From: Nematostella vectensis
Lineage: Eukaryota; Cnidaria; Anthozoa; Actiniaria; Edwardsiidae
Assembly (NCBI RefSeq): GCF_932526225.1
Contig: NC_064042.1
Coordinates: 10,986,540-11,050,539, forward strand
Direction of reading: 5' to 3'
Length of the DNA stretch: 64,000 nt
Each line of letters starts with the position of its first letter. The first letter of the stretch is position 1. Positions 1 through 47,770 of the stretch are shown one piece after another. The notes under the pieces are model-generated. The model was not told the origin of the DNA. It saw only the letters and a program-made list of their open reading frames with translations, and searched no databases. The position numbers and the translations under genes were made by a program.

Positions 1-542
1 AGTCACATATAAGTAACATCACCTTGTAATGATAATTTCCTTGTAATTACGAACACAAAAACAAAATGTTTACTAGTAAAACTGAAATACAAATCTAACC
101 TTTCACAGACATATAGAAAGAAATATAGAAAGAAACCATTGGCCACAAAAAAAACTCCAAATTTAGGCCAAGCTGAACTCTCCTAAAGTGTCCAAGACCA
201 CCATAGTAGTGTACTAAAAGACAACCAAAGTGAGGGCACTCCAGTACCCTGGCCGCTCTCCCCATTTCGCCATTAATACAATATCTAAAATACAAAAAAT
301 GGCTGTTACTCTAATAACCTCTCAAAGATCACTTGTAATAGAGAGGGTTTGTTTGTAATAGAGAACGTTGACTGTGCAATGAAATTTCTGAGGAAACTCC
401 TGCTATTTAAGATTTTTGCTACTATAACCACTGAATTATAGTCCTGACTTTGTATGTGATATCAGTGTTCACTGTACATTCTACTATGAAATAATTTTGT
501 CGGTACATGTCTGAATATCCAGGAGTGATGATAACTCTGCAG
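1..542. other. Upstream flank, no gene recognised
   Basis: No convincing exon is visible. The first supported POLE exon begins at 543, after a ctctgcag acceptor-like site, so this stretch is probably intron and the true start codon is left of the window. The 66-codon minus-strand frame at 95-295 has no recognisable motif and is not called. Confidence 0.5.
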
Positions 543-36800
<36,258 letters not shown>

Positions 36801-36849
36801 TAAATACCTCTACTGCCTTCCACCATCTATGACGTGAAAACGTCGTAGC

Positions 36850-37010
36850 ACGGTGAACCGCTGTTTGTAGCATTTTAGAACTCTTCCCTGGCCATCACTG
36901 GCCACAAAACACGGCGTTGACCGCTGGCAACAATACATGGTGCTTACCGCTGGCCGCAAATACATGGTGCTTACCGCTGTCCAAAATCAACGGTGCAAAC
37001 CACTGTACAA
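36850..37010 (+). repeat. Short tandem repeats in the POLE 3' UTR
   Basis: About five diverged 30-bp units of the form acggtg-ttaccgctgg-caaatacat, between the stop codon and the poly(A) signal. Confidence 0.7.
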
Positions 37011-37053
37011 CATGTAATTCTCAGCGGCTTTGCATATCCTAATATGAGTACAA

Positions 37054-37059
37054 AATAAA
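37054..37059 (+). terminator. POLE: Probable POLE poly(A) signal
   Basis: AATAAA, 254 bp after the stop codon. Confidence 0.6.
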
Positions 37060-37137
37060 TAATTCTTTCATAAAGGCAATATTTGCATCTTTGTTTTAAT
37101 ATGATCCCTGGCTGCTCATGATAAAAATGTTTACATC

Positions 37138-37143
37138 TTTATT
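37138..37143 (-). terminator. Probable poly(A) signal of the first LRR/EF-hand gene
   Basis: tttatt on the + strand (AATAAA on the minus strand), about 210 bp after that gene's stop. It lies about 80 bp beyond the POLE signal, so the two transcripts cross. Confidence 0.5.
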
Positions 37144-37353
37144 AGATTATACAGCCATATAATGCTTTAAAAGTATACTCTAATTTGTTGCATCTGATAG
37201 TTTATTATCGAAATCTTTCTGTGTGTTTTTTTTTTTCTTTCATTTCCGCGTTCCCTTCCAGTTAGTAGTCTAGTAGTCGTAGAAGCCTCTGAGTAAAATA
37301 TCGGTAATCCCCGAATTAAGGCATTCTTCGCGCAAATAGCCTCATTGGTCTGT

Positions 37354-39179
37354 TCAAATTTTTCTGGACGCACGCCTACTTCGTGCCCCCTTCGATTCCG
37401 GGCTTTTCCACATTCCCTGAATAGACACGAACTCGCTGTAATCAATCTCTCCATCATCATCCACATCAAGGGACTCTATGATCTTCTCAACTTCAAACGC
37501 TGTCAATCCAACATCCGATTTCCTCAACCCTTCCACGAATTCCCTCACGCTGACCTGCATGCTCTGGTCCTTGTCCAGGCGACGAAAGAGATCCACCACT
37601 CGCACGTGTTCCCTGGCCAGGTAATTCCTCAACAACGTACTCGGGTCAGGCGTGTCCGCGCGCGACCGCGGCTCTGGACAAATGTCCGTAACAACGACCA
37701 TGTCCGGTTTTACTATTTTTAGCTCGTCCATGAGGGAATGGAAGTCGTCTTTGAGGATGGCCCCCGTGAGATCGATCTTGATCATCGTGGAACCCGAGCT
37801 CTGCATGACTGCGTTCAAAAGTGAACATGCACCATTTTCGGTGATATTATTTTTCGCCGCGTAGAGGGATTCTAGTGACGAATTGTTTTTTAGCGTACGT
37901 GCAAATGCGATTGCACCCTCATCGCCAACCCGGTTACTACTCAAGTCTAGTTCTACAAGGGTCGTGTTTCCCTCGAGCGATTTCGCCAACGCTATGGCAC
38001 CGTCCGTAGCGACTCCATTCCACGCTAACTTCAGAGTCTTTAACTTCATGTTCCCTTCGAGGCCCTTGGCGATCCGCTGCGCGCCTTTGACTTGGATGTG
38101 ATTCCAACTGAGATCCAAATACTCAAGAGAGTAACTCTCGTCTAAAAGGGCTCCAATATACTCACAAGCCTTGTTAGAAAACTTATTCCCGCTCAGGTCA
38201 ATACGCGTCACTGTGCTATTCACCAATAATGCACTACACAAAAGCGCCGCCTCCTTGTCACTCAGATCGTTACCCGCCATACCAAGTTTCGTTAAAGTAT
38301 TATTCATTTTCAATGTCTCCGCGATTTCCAGCGTTCCCCTCGCTCCGACCTGATTTTCTGATATATCCAGTTCGGTTATATAGTAATTTTCCCTAAGAAG
38401 CTTCGCAATGATCTCGCCGCCCTCTTCGCCAATCCCGTTGTCCCGGATGTTGAGAACTGTTATTGTTGTATTGTAAAGCAGAGCCAATGAGATGGCTTGA
38501 ACACCAACGGGACCCAGACCGTGGTGCATCATGGTCATCTCTGGATTGGTCATGTGACGCACGAAATAGGACGCTGGTACGATACCCAGTTTATTGCAGG
38601 CTCGTAAGTAGAGCGTTCTCCCTGTCGGGTCGTAGGTAGACTTGGGTTGCTTAAAAAAAATAAAGATAAATAAACATGTTTAATTAATTTTTAACAGTTC
38701 GAATATGAAAATGTGTGTGATGAAATAAGGGGAGAGAGTTTGACTGCTACAAGACGGGAGAGAAGAGCTATAAATTTTATTGTGATTTTCTTCTATCTAA
38801 TGAGATGGTGCTGGAGGTTGCAGCAAAGCCAAAGGATCTGGTGGAACAAAGGAAGCATTTCTCTATAGGGGAGATGGGGGGTGGGAGGGGGGAGGGGAGA
38901 ACAGAAAAGTTATCAGCCTCAATCAAAATAGTGGGAAACTGCTTATACCTCTAGCCGTGTGTTGTCGTTCACGTCACCACCCACCTCATCTCCCTCTAAG
39001 TCGGTATCCCACTCTTCTTCATCACTATCACTTCCGTCCGATAACAGGGCTTGCGCACTGGTCACACCGGACTGCCGTCCGAGATGGCCCCTCAGTCCCC
39101 CTGCCGTCAAGACTCGGAGTGTCTTGTCAACTCGCTCGATGGTCGCATTCCGGTCACAAGTGGGTGCTACTCCTGCCAT
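37354..39179 (-). CDS. LRR and EF-hand protein, LRRC74-like, two exons
   Basis: Exon 1 is 39179-38949 and exon 2 is 38649-37354, joined in phase 0 (donor gtataa, acceptor ttttaag), giving 508 residues. The N-terminus has an acidic DSDEEEWDTDLEGDE stretch. Exon 2 opens with TGRTLYLRAC and HHGLGPVG, then about eight 28-residue leucine-rich repeats of the ribonuclease-inhibitor type (for example YSLEYLDLSWNHIQVKG), then two EF-hands: DKDQSMQVSVREF and the canonical DVDDDGEIDYSEF. The layout resembles LRRC74 proteins; the function is not established, but calcium binding is expected from the second loop. It is a paralogue of the gene at 44528-46021 and is convergent with POLE. Confidence 0.9.
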
Positions 39180-39830
39180 TGCTACGGGAATCTATAAAAA
39201 AGAAGACTGCAAACCTATGGCATCCATTGATTGCAGATTAGGCCAGAGGCTAAAAGAAAAGTTGTTAACGTGACACGCAAACGACAACCAGGACTGGACA
39301 CGCGAACTTTTTCCGCTGTCGTAAAGCTTGTTGTTGTACTCGTTTAAATCGTAAAGAACCAGCGGTAATTAAATTGTAGCTCCTAAAAGACAGAAGAAAC
39401 TGCACTATCAATAAGACACTATGATTATAACGGATGCATGATGCTGAAGATGGCTGAGAGCGTAGACCTCTGCTCTGTGAAACTGAGGCGCGTACACAGG
39501 GGGTACCCCTCACCCCACTATTATTAAAGGGGCGTCAAATTTATTATAAGTTTCTGATACTATTCTTTGATACCTGAGTGACTGCGCACTCCCCTTCAGT
39601 TAGTCCTGGGTACGCGCGTGTAAATAGATAATAAAATTATATGTTACAATGGGTACCAGAGCCTCCAGACTTCTCTCGTCCAGTAACGCTCAGCCAAAAT
39701 GCAAAGAGTCCTTAGACCCAAACCACGCATTCACATTAACATAAATATGTCACAAAGCCACGACAACAAGTAAACAATGTTAAATGGATCTATAAACAGT
39801 GTAAACAGCTAGAGTGATCACGACAACTCT
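39180..39830. other. Intergenic, no gene seen
   Basis: Upstream flank of the first LRR/EF-hand gene, probably containing its promoter; no clear TATA or other element was recognised. Confidence 0.5.
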
Positions 39831-39839
39831 ATATTCAAA

Positions 39840-40397
39840 CAGCTGTTTGGGTATTCTGGAGTCTGACATACGGCAGACGTGTCCTGCCCATCGTGTCTGA
39901 GCTTTGCGCATGGTGGTAATGACGCTGGGGAGGTTTGCTCTCTCCAGAACCTCAGTGTTTGTGATTCTATCCTGCCAGCGGATATTTAGGATGTTTCTGA
40001 GACAGCGGAGATGGAACTGCTGGAGAAGTTTCTCATGTCTTCTGTAGATGGTCCAAGTTTCGCAGCCATAGAGAAGTGTTGTTAAGACGATTGCTCTGTA
40101 CACTTTGATCTTGGTGCATTGTGAGATGCCTCTGCGTTCCCAGACTGACTTCCTCAATCTCCCAAAGGCACTGCTTGCCTTCGCGATGCGGTTGTTGATT
40201 TCTGCATCGATGTTGGCGTTGCGGGAGAGAGTGCTGCCGAGGTAGGTGAAGTTTTCTACATCTTGAAGTCGCTGCCCCTTAACTGTGATGTTTGGTTCCT
40301 GATATGGTTTTCCTGGGGCGGGCTGATACATCACTTCAGTCTTCTTGATACTGATGGTGAGGCCAAAGTTGTCACAGGCGGATGAGAAAGCGTCCAT
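39840..40397 (-). pseudogene. Inverted reverse transcriptase fragment of the LINE
   Basis: About 186 residues covering the end of the reverse transcriptase and the following connection region: KTEVMYQPAP, FTYLGSTLS, LLYGCETWT, QFHLRCLRNILNIRWQDRIT and RWAGHVCRM are typical of invertebrate LINE polymerases. The catalytic part is missing (5' truncation). The frame itself is open, so the insertion is fairly young. Confidence 0.88.
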
Positions 40398-40400
40398 TTC

Positions 40401-40745
40401 CTGTTGTACGGTGAACTAAGCCGTGGAAGCAGGAAAGTTGGAGGCCAGCGCAAACGCTATAAAGACTGCATCAAATCACATCTGAAAGACTTCAATATCG
40501 ACGTTTCAACGTGGGAAACTGCAGCATCTGACAGACCGATTTGGCGTAATCTGATTCACAAAGGTGCCATCCACTCAGAAAATAAACGCTCCAACGCAGC
40601 CAAAAACAAACGCCAAAAACGCAAGGCTAGAGCTGACCAACCTACCAATATGACCCCCTCTTACTGGTGTCCGACTTGTGGAAGGGGTTTTCTTGCACGA
40701 ATTGGCCTTATAAGCCACCTGCGGATTCATCCCTCCGCCCCTTAG
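40401..40745 (+). pseudogene. C-terminal LINE fragment with a C2H2 finger
   Basis: Open frame from the inversion point to a TAG at 40743-40745. It has the basic KVGGQRKRYKDCIKSHLKDF segment and ends with a CPTCGRGF...HLRIH zinc finger, as in related non-LTR elements. It continues the protein of the inverted fragment, not a host gene. Confidence 0.85.
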
Positions 40746-40812
40746 ACATTGTTATACTGTCAGTATTGCTATGGTCATACTCGACCACGAGTTGACGAAC
40801 AACATATTCAAA

Positions 40813-43226
40813 GGTCATGGGCGAACAAATGGCAACCACGGCCTTTCTTCATAGTAGACTTACAAATGGTTGATGGAGTTCGTTAAACCGTGAAATGAAT
40901 AAACAGAACAGCACGTATTTGATATAAACAATTCCAATTGTATTTTTCCACAAAAATTATATTCTAATACAAAAAAAGAGTTGTCTTATCTTCGCTGATG
41001 CTCTTTTGCGTTCTTCCCAGTTGCTCAAGAAACGGTCATTGCCATGTAGCAGGTTTTGAAAACACTTACGCGCTCTTTCTCTCTTCTCCTTTCTCTTTTC
41101 AATGCTGCGTTCGCTCAATTCGAACAGAAGTTAAGCAGTCTGTATTTCGAGCGAAAGGTTGAATTATTTTACTATTACTGGTCCTATGCCAACGTCAAGC
41201 ACAATTAATGCCGTGACAACGATATTCTAGGCACTTGTAGATTTGAATTGATTAAGGCCTGTATAAATCAAAGCTTTGTTTGACTGAACAAAGGCTCTAA
41301 CTGACCAAAGACAATCTTAATTTAGAGTTTAAGACGAGAGAATCATGCGATAAAAACTTTAAATGAATTATCCTCGTTACGCACATTTCGTTTGTTTACG
41401 AAAAAGGCTCTGATTATAGTCCGTTAGTAGTCCAATATCAAAATTACCAAGTAAAACTCATTGACACTGAAATATGTGTTACATTACCTTTTCGTTAATT
41501 ATTCCCTTTGTTTCCCAAAGTGAAAATGAGTTTGTTCCCTCGAGAAGTGGATCTTTGTTTCACCACCGATCCGTCCCAAGTTGTAACAGTCAAATTCATA
41601 AAAGAAAAGATGTCTGTTTGACTTTTACAGTTGAGCACGAGCTAAACGATTCTGAAGATAAAGCTCCAATGTTGTCAGGATTTCTGTTCTAAGCTGTATA
41701 ATCCAACGATTTCCTAAGCGAATTCATTATTTGCCATCCGTTAACCCATGGCAGCAACAAATACAACCACTCTAACGACAGCGAGATTTGAGATTGACCT
41801 TTTACTCATTTCGAGTTAATGCTAAACCGTTGTCATAGTGACAGACATTGATATTTGACACTTGAAGAAAAAATGTAAATAGCCTCAAAATTGGTGTTCA
41901 ATTTGTGAATTTTTAATAAAGGCATTGGAGATGATACGAAAGACATCTGCTTAACACACTGCATAATCGATTGTTTTTTTTTTCTCTCTTAATAAGTGAG
42001 GTTGCTATCCCATGTATTTAAAAGACCATTATATAAAACACACCGAGAAACTGTATACAACACACGATATTTTATTCGCAAATAAGAAAATAAAAGTGGA
42101 TAGAACCAATAACCTAGTAGAACACTGGACATAACTTTCGTTGTAGTAGTTTCTACAAAAAAGAATGTTCTTATTGCCATTCAACTCGTATTTGTTGCTA
42201 AGTGATACCATTAAAACGTTTTCGTGAGAAACAATGTAAAACCAAGAAATTACGCTTTTTCATTCTAAATTCGACGATTTTTCTTTATTATGTCCAGTCT
42301 CAACAAAAATCCACATGAACAGATATATTATCCATCATCAAATTATAAAATATTCCTGGAGAGAGAGCGCGTTTTTTTCTTATGTGGTTTTGGCGGGGGA
42401 AGAACGACGCCGAGCATGGTTGGGAAGCCTGATTGTGACTAGACTTTGCTTGGAAAAAACAGGTGCTATATTGGGTCAACGGGATAAACTCTTTTACTTA
42501 AGAATGAAATAATCATAGCAGCTTTGAATAAAGTAACACAGGGAGTAGCTTCCCTGCAGCATTCGGGTTCCCTGTGTAGTAAGGGCGCAAAGGGAGCCCA
42601 GAACTAAAAGTGGCCGCGTAGGAGGCTTCAGAGGAAAGTCCTCGCATGTAGAACTCCCTTGAGAATACCCAATGTTCGCTGTAGTTGTACCTTTTCGATA
42701 TAAGGCACAGTGATAAGATTGTTTGACAATACTCTGACTACGCTTTTTTTTTCTCGCGCGTGCTTTTCTAAGCGTGAAGCTCTACATATACGTCAATATG
42801 TCATGGTACCATTTACAAATGAAAGAATAGAAACAAACTCATACCTAATCGTTATGAATTAGTAGCGAGGCGCGCAAAGGGTTATGGGGAACAGTAGCCT
42901 TTCCAGACGGCATTGCGTATCACCAAAAAAAATGTCCATCCCATAACACTTTGCGCACATACATCGGAAATTAAATATCCTTTTTCTTTTCCCCACTTGA
43001 GCGACGGTACGAGTCTGGATTAACTTATTCTATCAGACGTCGAGAGTCGGCACTCCATACATCTATTGTCTCTGTCAGAAAAGCTTTGCTTTTTCCAAGC
43101 TACAAAACTCTACAGAACGGCAGTGCAAGCATCCAAGCTAGTGCTTGCAATTTCCCAGACGTCGCGCGATGCATTTTGGGGAGGTTGAAGAAGCGCACGG
43201 TGCATGCCGGTTAGCATGTAGTCTTC
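40813..43226. other. Intergenic, no gene seen
   Basis: A+T-rich DNA without exons I could support. Short frames here lack motifs and splice context. Confidence 0.5.
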
Positions 43227-43312
43227 CTTTGCAGCCGCTCTCTGTGTCGGTCCGAGATCCTCCCCACTCGAGCGGGGAGGATCTGGGACCGACACAGAGA
43301 GCGGCTGCAAAG
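43227..43312. repeat. 86-nt near-perfect palindrome
   Basis: The two 43-nt halves pair around a central ctcgag with only two mismatched pairs (43254/43285 and 43266/43273). The arm includes gcagccgctctctgtgtcgg. A ttagcatg lies about 10 bp outside each arm (43211 and 43321). It would fold as a long hairpin or cruciform. Confidence 0.93.
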
Positions 43313-43329
43313 AAGGTTAGTTAGCATGC

Positions 43330-44527
43330 GGTTTGAGGAGTCGGAATTTCTGCTTCATGGTCCCTGTGGATGTCCGCGCAAAACCAAGTAACGGCTGGGT
43401 ACGAGTCTGGCAATTTTATAGCTAGTAAGACACGACTTCAATTAGATCGAAGACGTAAAGCTGCTTCTCTGCTTCATTGCCTCTCTCGGTTACCGATAGA
43501 CAAAAGAAGAACCATTATATAACTACTTTACACCCCTCATTCCCAGAAATAAGGGACATTAGCCAGCGGTTTCTCTGGGCTCACATTTTGCTAGGCCCGC
43601 GAGGAATAACAGCGGTATCGCAAATAAAAACGAGATTCCGGCCAGCACAGGGGCTTCCCTTTTGTTGTTACACTAGAAGTTTTTAATCAGGTTGACTAAA
43701 ATTCCAAATAAAAGTAGTATTAGCGGTATTTCAACGTGCAAGGGGCATCTCTGATTTGACGTCCAATGATAATGGAAGTGCGGCAGTCTCGCTGAGGTAG
43801 GGAAACATATATGCGCAAATTTTAAAAAAAATGTCTTTTAGAAAGGCTTTATGGTTCCCCTGTGTCTATCCCAGAAAGCCGTGGGGCCGTTTAAAAACAA
43901 AATGGAGAACGGACGAACGGAGAGAAGTTGTTCTTGCGGAGCGCACCGTTTTCCTTGCTTCAGTCTGTATCTTAAAGACAACAATAATGGTTCCTGAACT
44001 AGTTATAACTACATTTTATTGGCCAATTTGATAGAAGGATAGTCGATTTACCAATTTCGAGTCCTGCACCTGTGATGCGGCGAACAGTTCTACCTTTTAA
44101 ACTACTACTTTTATGCCCGATTTCAATAAAATTACAAAGAATGTATGGAGGATTGTATGCTCTCAAGCGAACAAAAGTGCAATGTCCAAGGAACAATTAT
44201 AGGGCTTTCTCTGGCATCGTTTGAACGGAAAGTGTATCACTCGAATGGCAAGGGATTTTTCCCGAGTCCTGCATCGTGAGCCCAAAATCTCTGAAACGAG
44301 AAAATTTGATAAAATGTGATGTCTCCCCACATTTCCTTATAATAAATGGCAGCCATTTTGACATTGTATGTGCACTATTACGCATGCGTGGCGGCCATGT
44401 CTCTTATTTCTGGGAATGTGTACAGGGCGTACAAACAGCGCCTGTCGCAACATTGAAGGGTCAAAAAGTACTTTTTTTCGTCCCTGGAACAGTCTGTACG
44501 CGTCTTAATAGTCGCAATTTTCCATTG
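43330..44527. other. Intergenic, no gene seen
   Basis: No exon or element recognised between the palindrome and the stop of the second LRR/EF-hand gene. Confidence 0.45.
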
Positions 44528-46021
44528 TTACATGTTGACGGCAGCAAACTCGCTGTAGTCAATCATCCCATCCCCGTCTTTGTCCAATAAAGTGATCAAC
44601 CTCTTCAGCTGGGAATCCGTCAACGGAATCCTTGCCCTTTTCAGCCCTTCAATTAACTCCTCCGGACTCACTGATCTTGACTTGTCCTTATCCAAGCAGT
44701 TAAAAAGATCGACCGCCCGTAACCGCTTCTCGATTAGATACTCCTTCAGAATGGTCAGTAACTGGTTTTTCGATTTTATTTTTCCGTTTTTGTCGTCATC
44801 ATCCATGGCTTCTCGCCTGTCTGTTGGAGACACACCGAGTGTAATTTGGAAATTGGGATTATGCTTCATGTATTCGTCCAAGAACTCTATAACCCCTTTT
44901 CCTACGGTTATGTTATTCAGGTGCAATTCTTCCATCGCTGACTTGGCATTATTTCTCATCGCTTTGAGTAAAGCCATCGTGCCATCGCTCTCAAAAGGAT
45001 TGAAGCCGATTTTCAGAACTCGTAATGCGTCATTAACTGCGAGTCCTTTTGATAGCGCAAATGCTCCTTTCTTAGTGATCCTGTTGTGACTGAGGTCGAG
45101 TTCTTTTAGAGTGCTGTTATGTCGTAGTGCGTTGCCCATTGCGGCGGCTCCATCGTCGGCGAAACCATTCCACGACAAATCAAGAACTCGAATCGATGCG
45201 TTCTCGCCCATCGCTTTGCAAATAGCAATAGCTCCTTTCATTCTCAAATGGTTCCAGCTTAAGTCTAGATATTCAACGGAGTAATTAGCTGCAATACCTG
45301 GGGCTAAAAGCTCACCTCCGCTTTCAGAAAAAGAGTTGTGGCTCAAACGAAGTTCTTTGAGAGTCAATGTGGCAGCTAGTCCTTTAGAAAGAGCCTCCCC
45401 GTCCTTATCAATGAAATTGTTGAACGATAGATCTAGTTTCCGTATATAATTACTATAACCAATGATCTCGCCCATCGCTTTAGCCCCTCGACTGCTCATT
45501 GCATTTCCCGCAAGGTTTAATTCCGTGATATAACAATTATCTTTCAGCATTTTGGCAAAGGACTCTGCCCCCTCTTCTTGTAGTCTGTTTTCTTCTAGGT
45601 CGAGTTTTTCAACAGTTGTACTCTTTGCGAGAGCCCTTGCGAGGGCCATTGCTCCCCTCGGGCCTAAGCCGTGATGCGCCAAAGATATCTCTTTGTTTTC
45701 GATGTTTTGAAGCAAAGACGAAATCGGTGTTACGTTCAGGGTTTTGCAAGCTCTCAGATAGGCCGACTTTCCCGCCAAGTCAAAACTTCGACGACCTGAT
45801 GTAGACATTTCGTCATCACATTCCAAGTCCGTATCCCATCCACTATCATCACTATCATCTTTACTCGCATCTCCGAAAACTTCTACTATCCCTGCCTCAA
45901 AATCACTGTTTGATTCAGCGATTAACTTTGACTCATTGGTGCTCAAATTGTGCAGGTTGGTTTCGACTTGATGTACTGTTTTTTGCTGGATTTCAGGGTT
46001 GAAGCTCTCGGCATCTGCCAT
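44528..46021 (-). CDS. LRR and EF-hand protein, intronless paralogue
   Basis: One uninterrupted frame of 497 residues from the ATG at 46021-46019; the frame is open further upstream but without another ATG. The order of parts equals that of the gene at 37354-39179: acidic DDSDDSGWDTDLECDDE, then AGKSAYLRAC, HHGLGPRG, eight or nine 28-residue leucine-rich repeats (for example YSVEYLDLSWNHLRMKG), then EF-hands DKDKSRSVSPEE and DKDGDGMIDYSEF. Both EF loops keep the calcium-binding positions. The region of the paralogue's intron is continuous coding sequence here. It is likely cytoplasmic: no signal peptide or membrane segment is seen. Confidence 0.92.
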   Translation of the reverse strand: MADAESFNPEIQQKTVHQVETNLHNLSTNESKLIAESNSDFEAGIVEVFGDASKDDSDDSGWDTDLECDDEMSTSGRRSFDLAGKSAYLRACKTLNVTPISSLLQNIENKEISLAHHGLGPRGAMALARALAKSTTVEKLDLEENRLQEEGAESFAKMLKDNCYITELNLAGNAMSSRGAKAMGEIIGYSNYIRKLDLSFNNFIDKDGEALSKGLAATLTLKELRLSHNSFSESGGELLAPGIAANYSVEYLDLSWNHLRMKGAIAICKAMGENASIRVLDLSWNGFADDGAAAMGNALRHNSTLKELDLSHNRITKKGAFALSKGLAVNDALRVLKIGFNPFESDGTMALLKAMRNNAKSAMEELHLNNITVGKGVIEFLDEYMKHNPNFQITLGVSPTDRREAMDDDDKNGKIKSKNQLLTILKEYLIEKRLRAVDLFNCLDKDKSRSVSPEELIEGLKRARIPLTDSQLKRLITLLDKDGDGMIDYSEFAAVNM

Positions 46022-46845
46022 TATGGTTTGTCTTCTTAACAAACTCCTCGCTTTCTAATAGACTTCTAGCCTATGGTAAAGACGCAAAACATGTGTTTTT
46101 TTAATTTAATTTGATTAGCTCAAGTGTATTCTAACAAAAGAGTGAACAACAGACAAATTTTGCTCGCATACTCCAAAGACCTCCCATTGATAAGAATGTT
46201 GACTAATTCAATAACGTTCTACTCGGCTAATTGCCCTGAATACATTTCTTATTTACAGAACAAAAGAAAGGCTTTTGGAGGTTCAGCCTATTCAAAGTAA
46301 TTCAGTGAACTGTTTATTGGGATTTTGTTATGTTTTGCTTAGGGTTAAAGATAAGACCTTGTCCGTCTTGACGACCTAAGTGTTATTCCCGTCTTATATC
46401 CTAGACAACAACGACAATACCCTGTTTTAAGGCATGCATAATGCAAGCTTCAACGCACGCGAGAAAAATGTAAGGGGCTATGTTATTAGGGGAGGGGGGA
46501 GGGGTATGCTATGTCAAATACTTAATCACGTACGTCCAATCTCAGCTTTCACGGATCATGAAAAACGGGCCATAGACTTGTTAGTTTGTTTGCAATAATT
46601 TTATGCTACTTGACAAAGCTTTATCAAATGATGTTTCTAGAAACGAATGTTAAACTGAATCATGAAAAAAACTTAGCTGCTCAAAAATAAGGAAAGCAAT
46701 CACAGGCAAAAAAAAAAAGAGGCAAAGAACTGAAAAGCCGCGCGCGCGTGCTTTTTCCCGCCAAATACCCATGTTGCTTTGCGATTTTCGGAAAACAAGA
46801 TGGCGGACGCCTCTACATACGTCTTTGCGTGCTCTTGCTCTCCTG
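46022..46845. other. Upstream flank of the intronless LRR/EF-hand gene
   Basis: No gene seen. A GC-rich cgcgcgcgtg patch occurs at about 46740 and a g-rich tract at about 46490. Confidence 0.45.
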
Positions 46846-47770
46846 TTAAGGGTGTACTGACATCTGTTGCTAAGGAAAATTGAATATAGCATAAAAGCCT
46901 TGTAGAAAGTCATAAGGTCTGATATTTGCCAAGTTGACCAACAAAAGTGTGCTGACTATTATGATGACGTTACCCCGTGACGTCATAGATACATATAAAA
47001 GCAAATATTTCAAGTAAAATTGCTCGAAAACAAATATTGAATAAGTTTTATAAATCTTGAGGGATGAGTGCATTAAGCCAAGCATGCGTTTTAGAAATTA
47101 TTGAGTAATTGTTATTTTTATGATTTTTCAAAGGTCCTGAAATCCAGATTATTTGATATAATTTTGGTTTCTGTTAGATTAACGCTAAATCAATGCTTGA
47201 CTATATGAAGGAGATTTTAATAAAAAGGAATACAGAAAGAATATTGCGTTTTGAAATAATTTGGCGACAAAAAAAGCTTTTTTTAGAAAACGCAGAACCG
47301 GAAGTGAAACAAAGCCCGCGCGTGGCATTTGGCCTGCGCCAATAGTGTTTCGTGGTATTTACACTTCAAAGGAGCGATATCTGCCATGTTATGATGGAAA
47401 TTGAAAAATTATTTTAGAATTCTGATACAGCGCGCGCTACTTTGAAATAAGATTTTCAGTGCGTGCGCGAGCGTTTGCAACCGGTGTTTGCAGCGCGCGC
47501 AGGTAGTGAAAATTGAAAACTTTGGCTTTAAAAAGGTTGTCTTGACTTCGCTGAATCTTCGTTTTTACAAAATATGGGAAATATCATAACCCGAAAAGGC
47601 TGAGATTAACTAAAAGTCAATCTTGGGTAACTTGAAACGCATATTTTTTGTTTCTTTTACTTCAGGAACGCTTGTGAATGATGAATTCTGTGTTATGTAT
47701 ATGCGCGCGCTCAACGCCACCAGCGTAGCGACGTCGTTACTGAGCAACACTAATGTCAGTACACCCTTAA
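46846..47770. mobile_element. Non-autonomous transposon flanked by TTAA (piggyBac-like)
   Basis: Left TTAA (46846-46849) is followed by gggtgtactgacat and right TTAA (47767-47770) is preceded by its inverted copy atgtcagtacaccc; the inverted match extends imperfectly to a gttgct block. TTAA duplication is the hallmark of piggyBac-type integration. The 917-bp interior contains cgcgcgc patches and no transposase. Confidence 0.72.

Larger units (their letters stand above)
39840..40803 (+). mobile_element. 5'-truncated, internally inverted non-LTR retrotransposon (LINE)
   Basis: A 964-bp copy flanked by atattcaaa at 39831-39839 and 40804-40812, a 9-bp target-site duplication. The left part is reverse-transcriptase sequence in inverted orientation; the right part is the direct-orientation C-terminal end and 3' tail. 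The inverted part stops at CAGCTG (RIPKQL) and the direct part starts at CTGTTGTACGG (LYGELSRG), which are adjacent in an intact element with 3 bp of overlap. This is the structure left by twin priming. Confidence 0.88.

Noticed and set aside
39780-40745. Two separate host genes facing away from each other
   Set aside because: The two frames are consecutive parts of one LINE protein, flanked by a shared 9-bp duplication.
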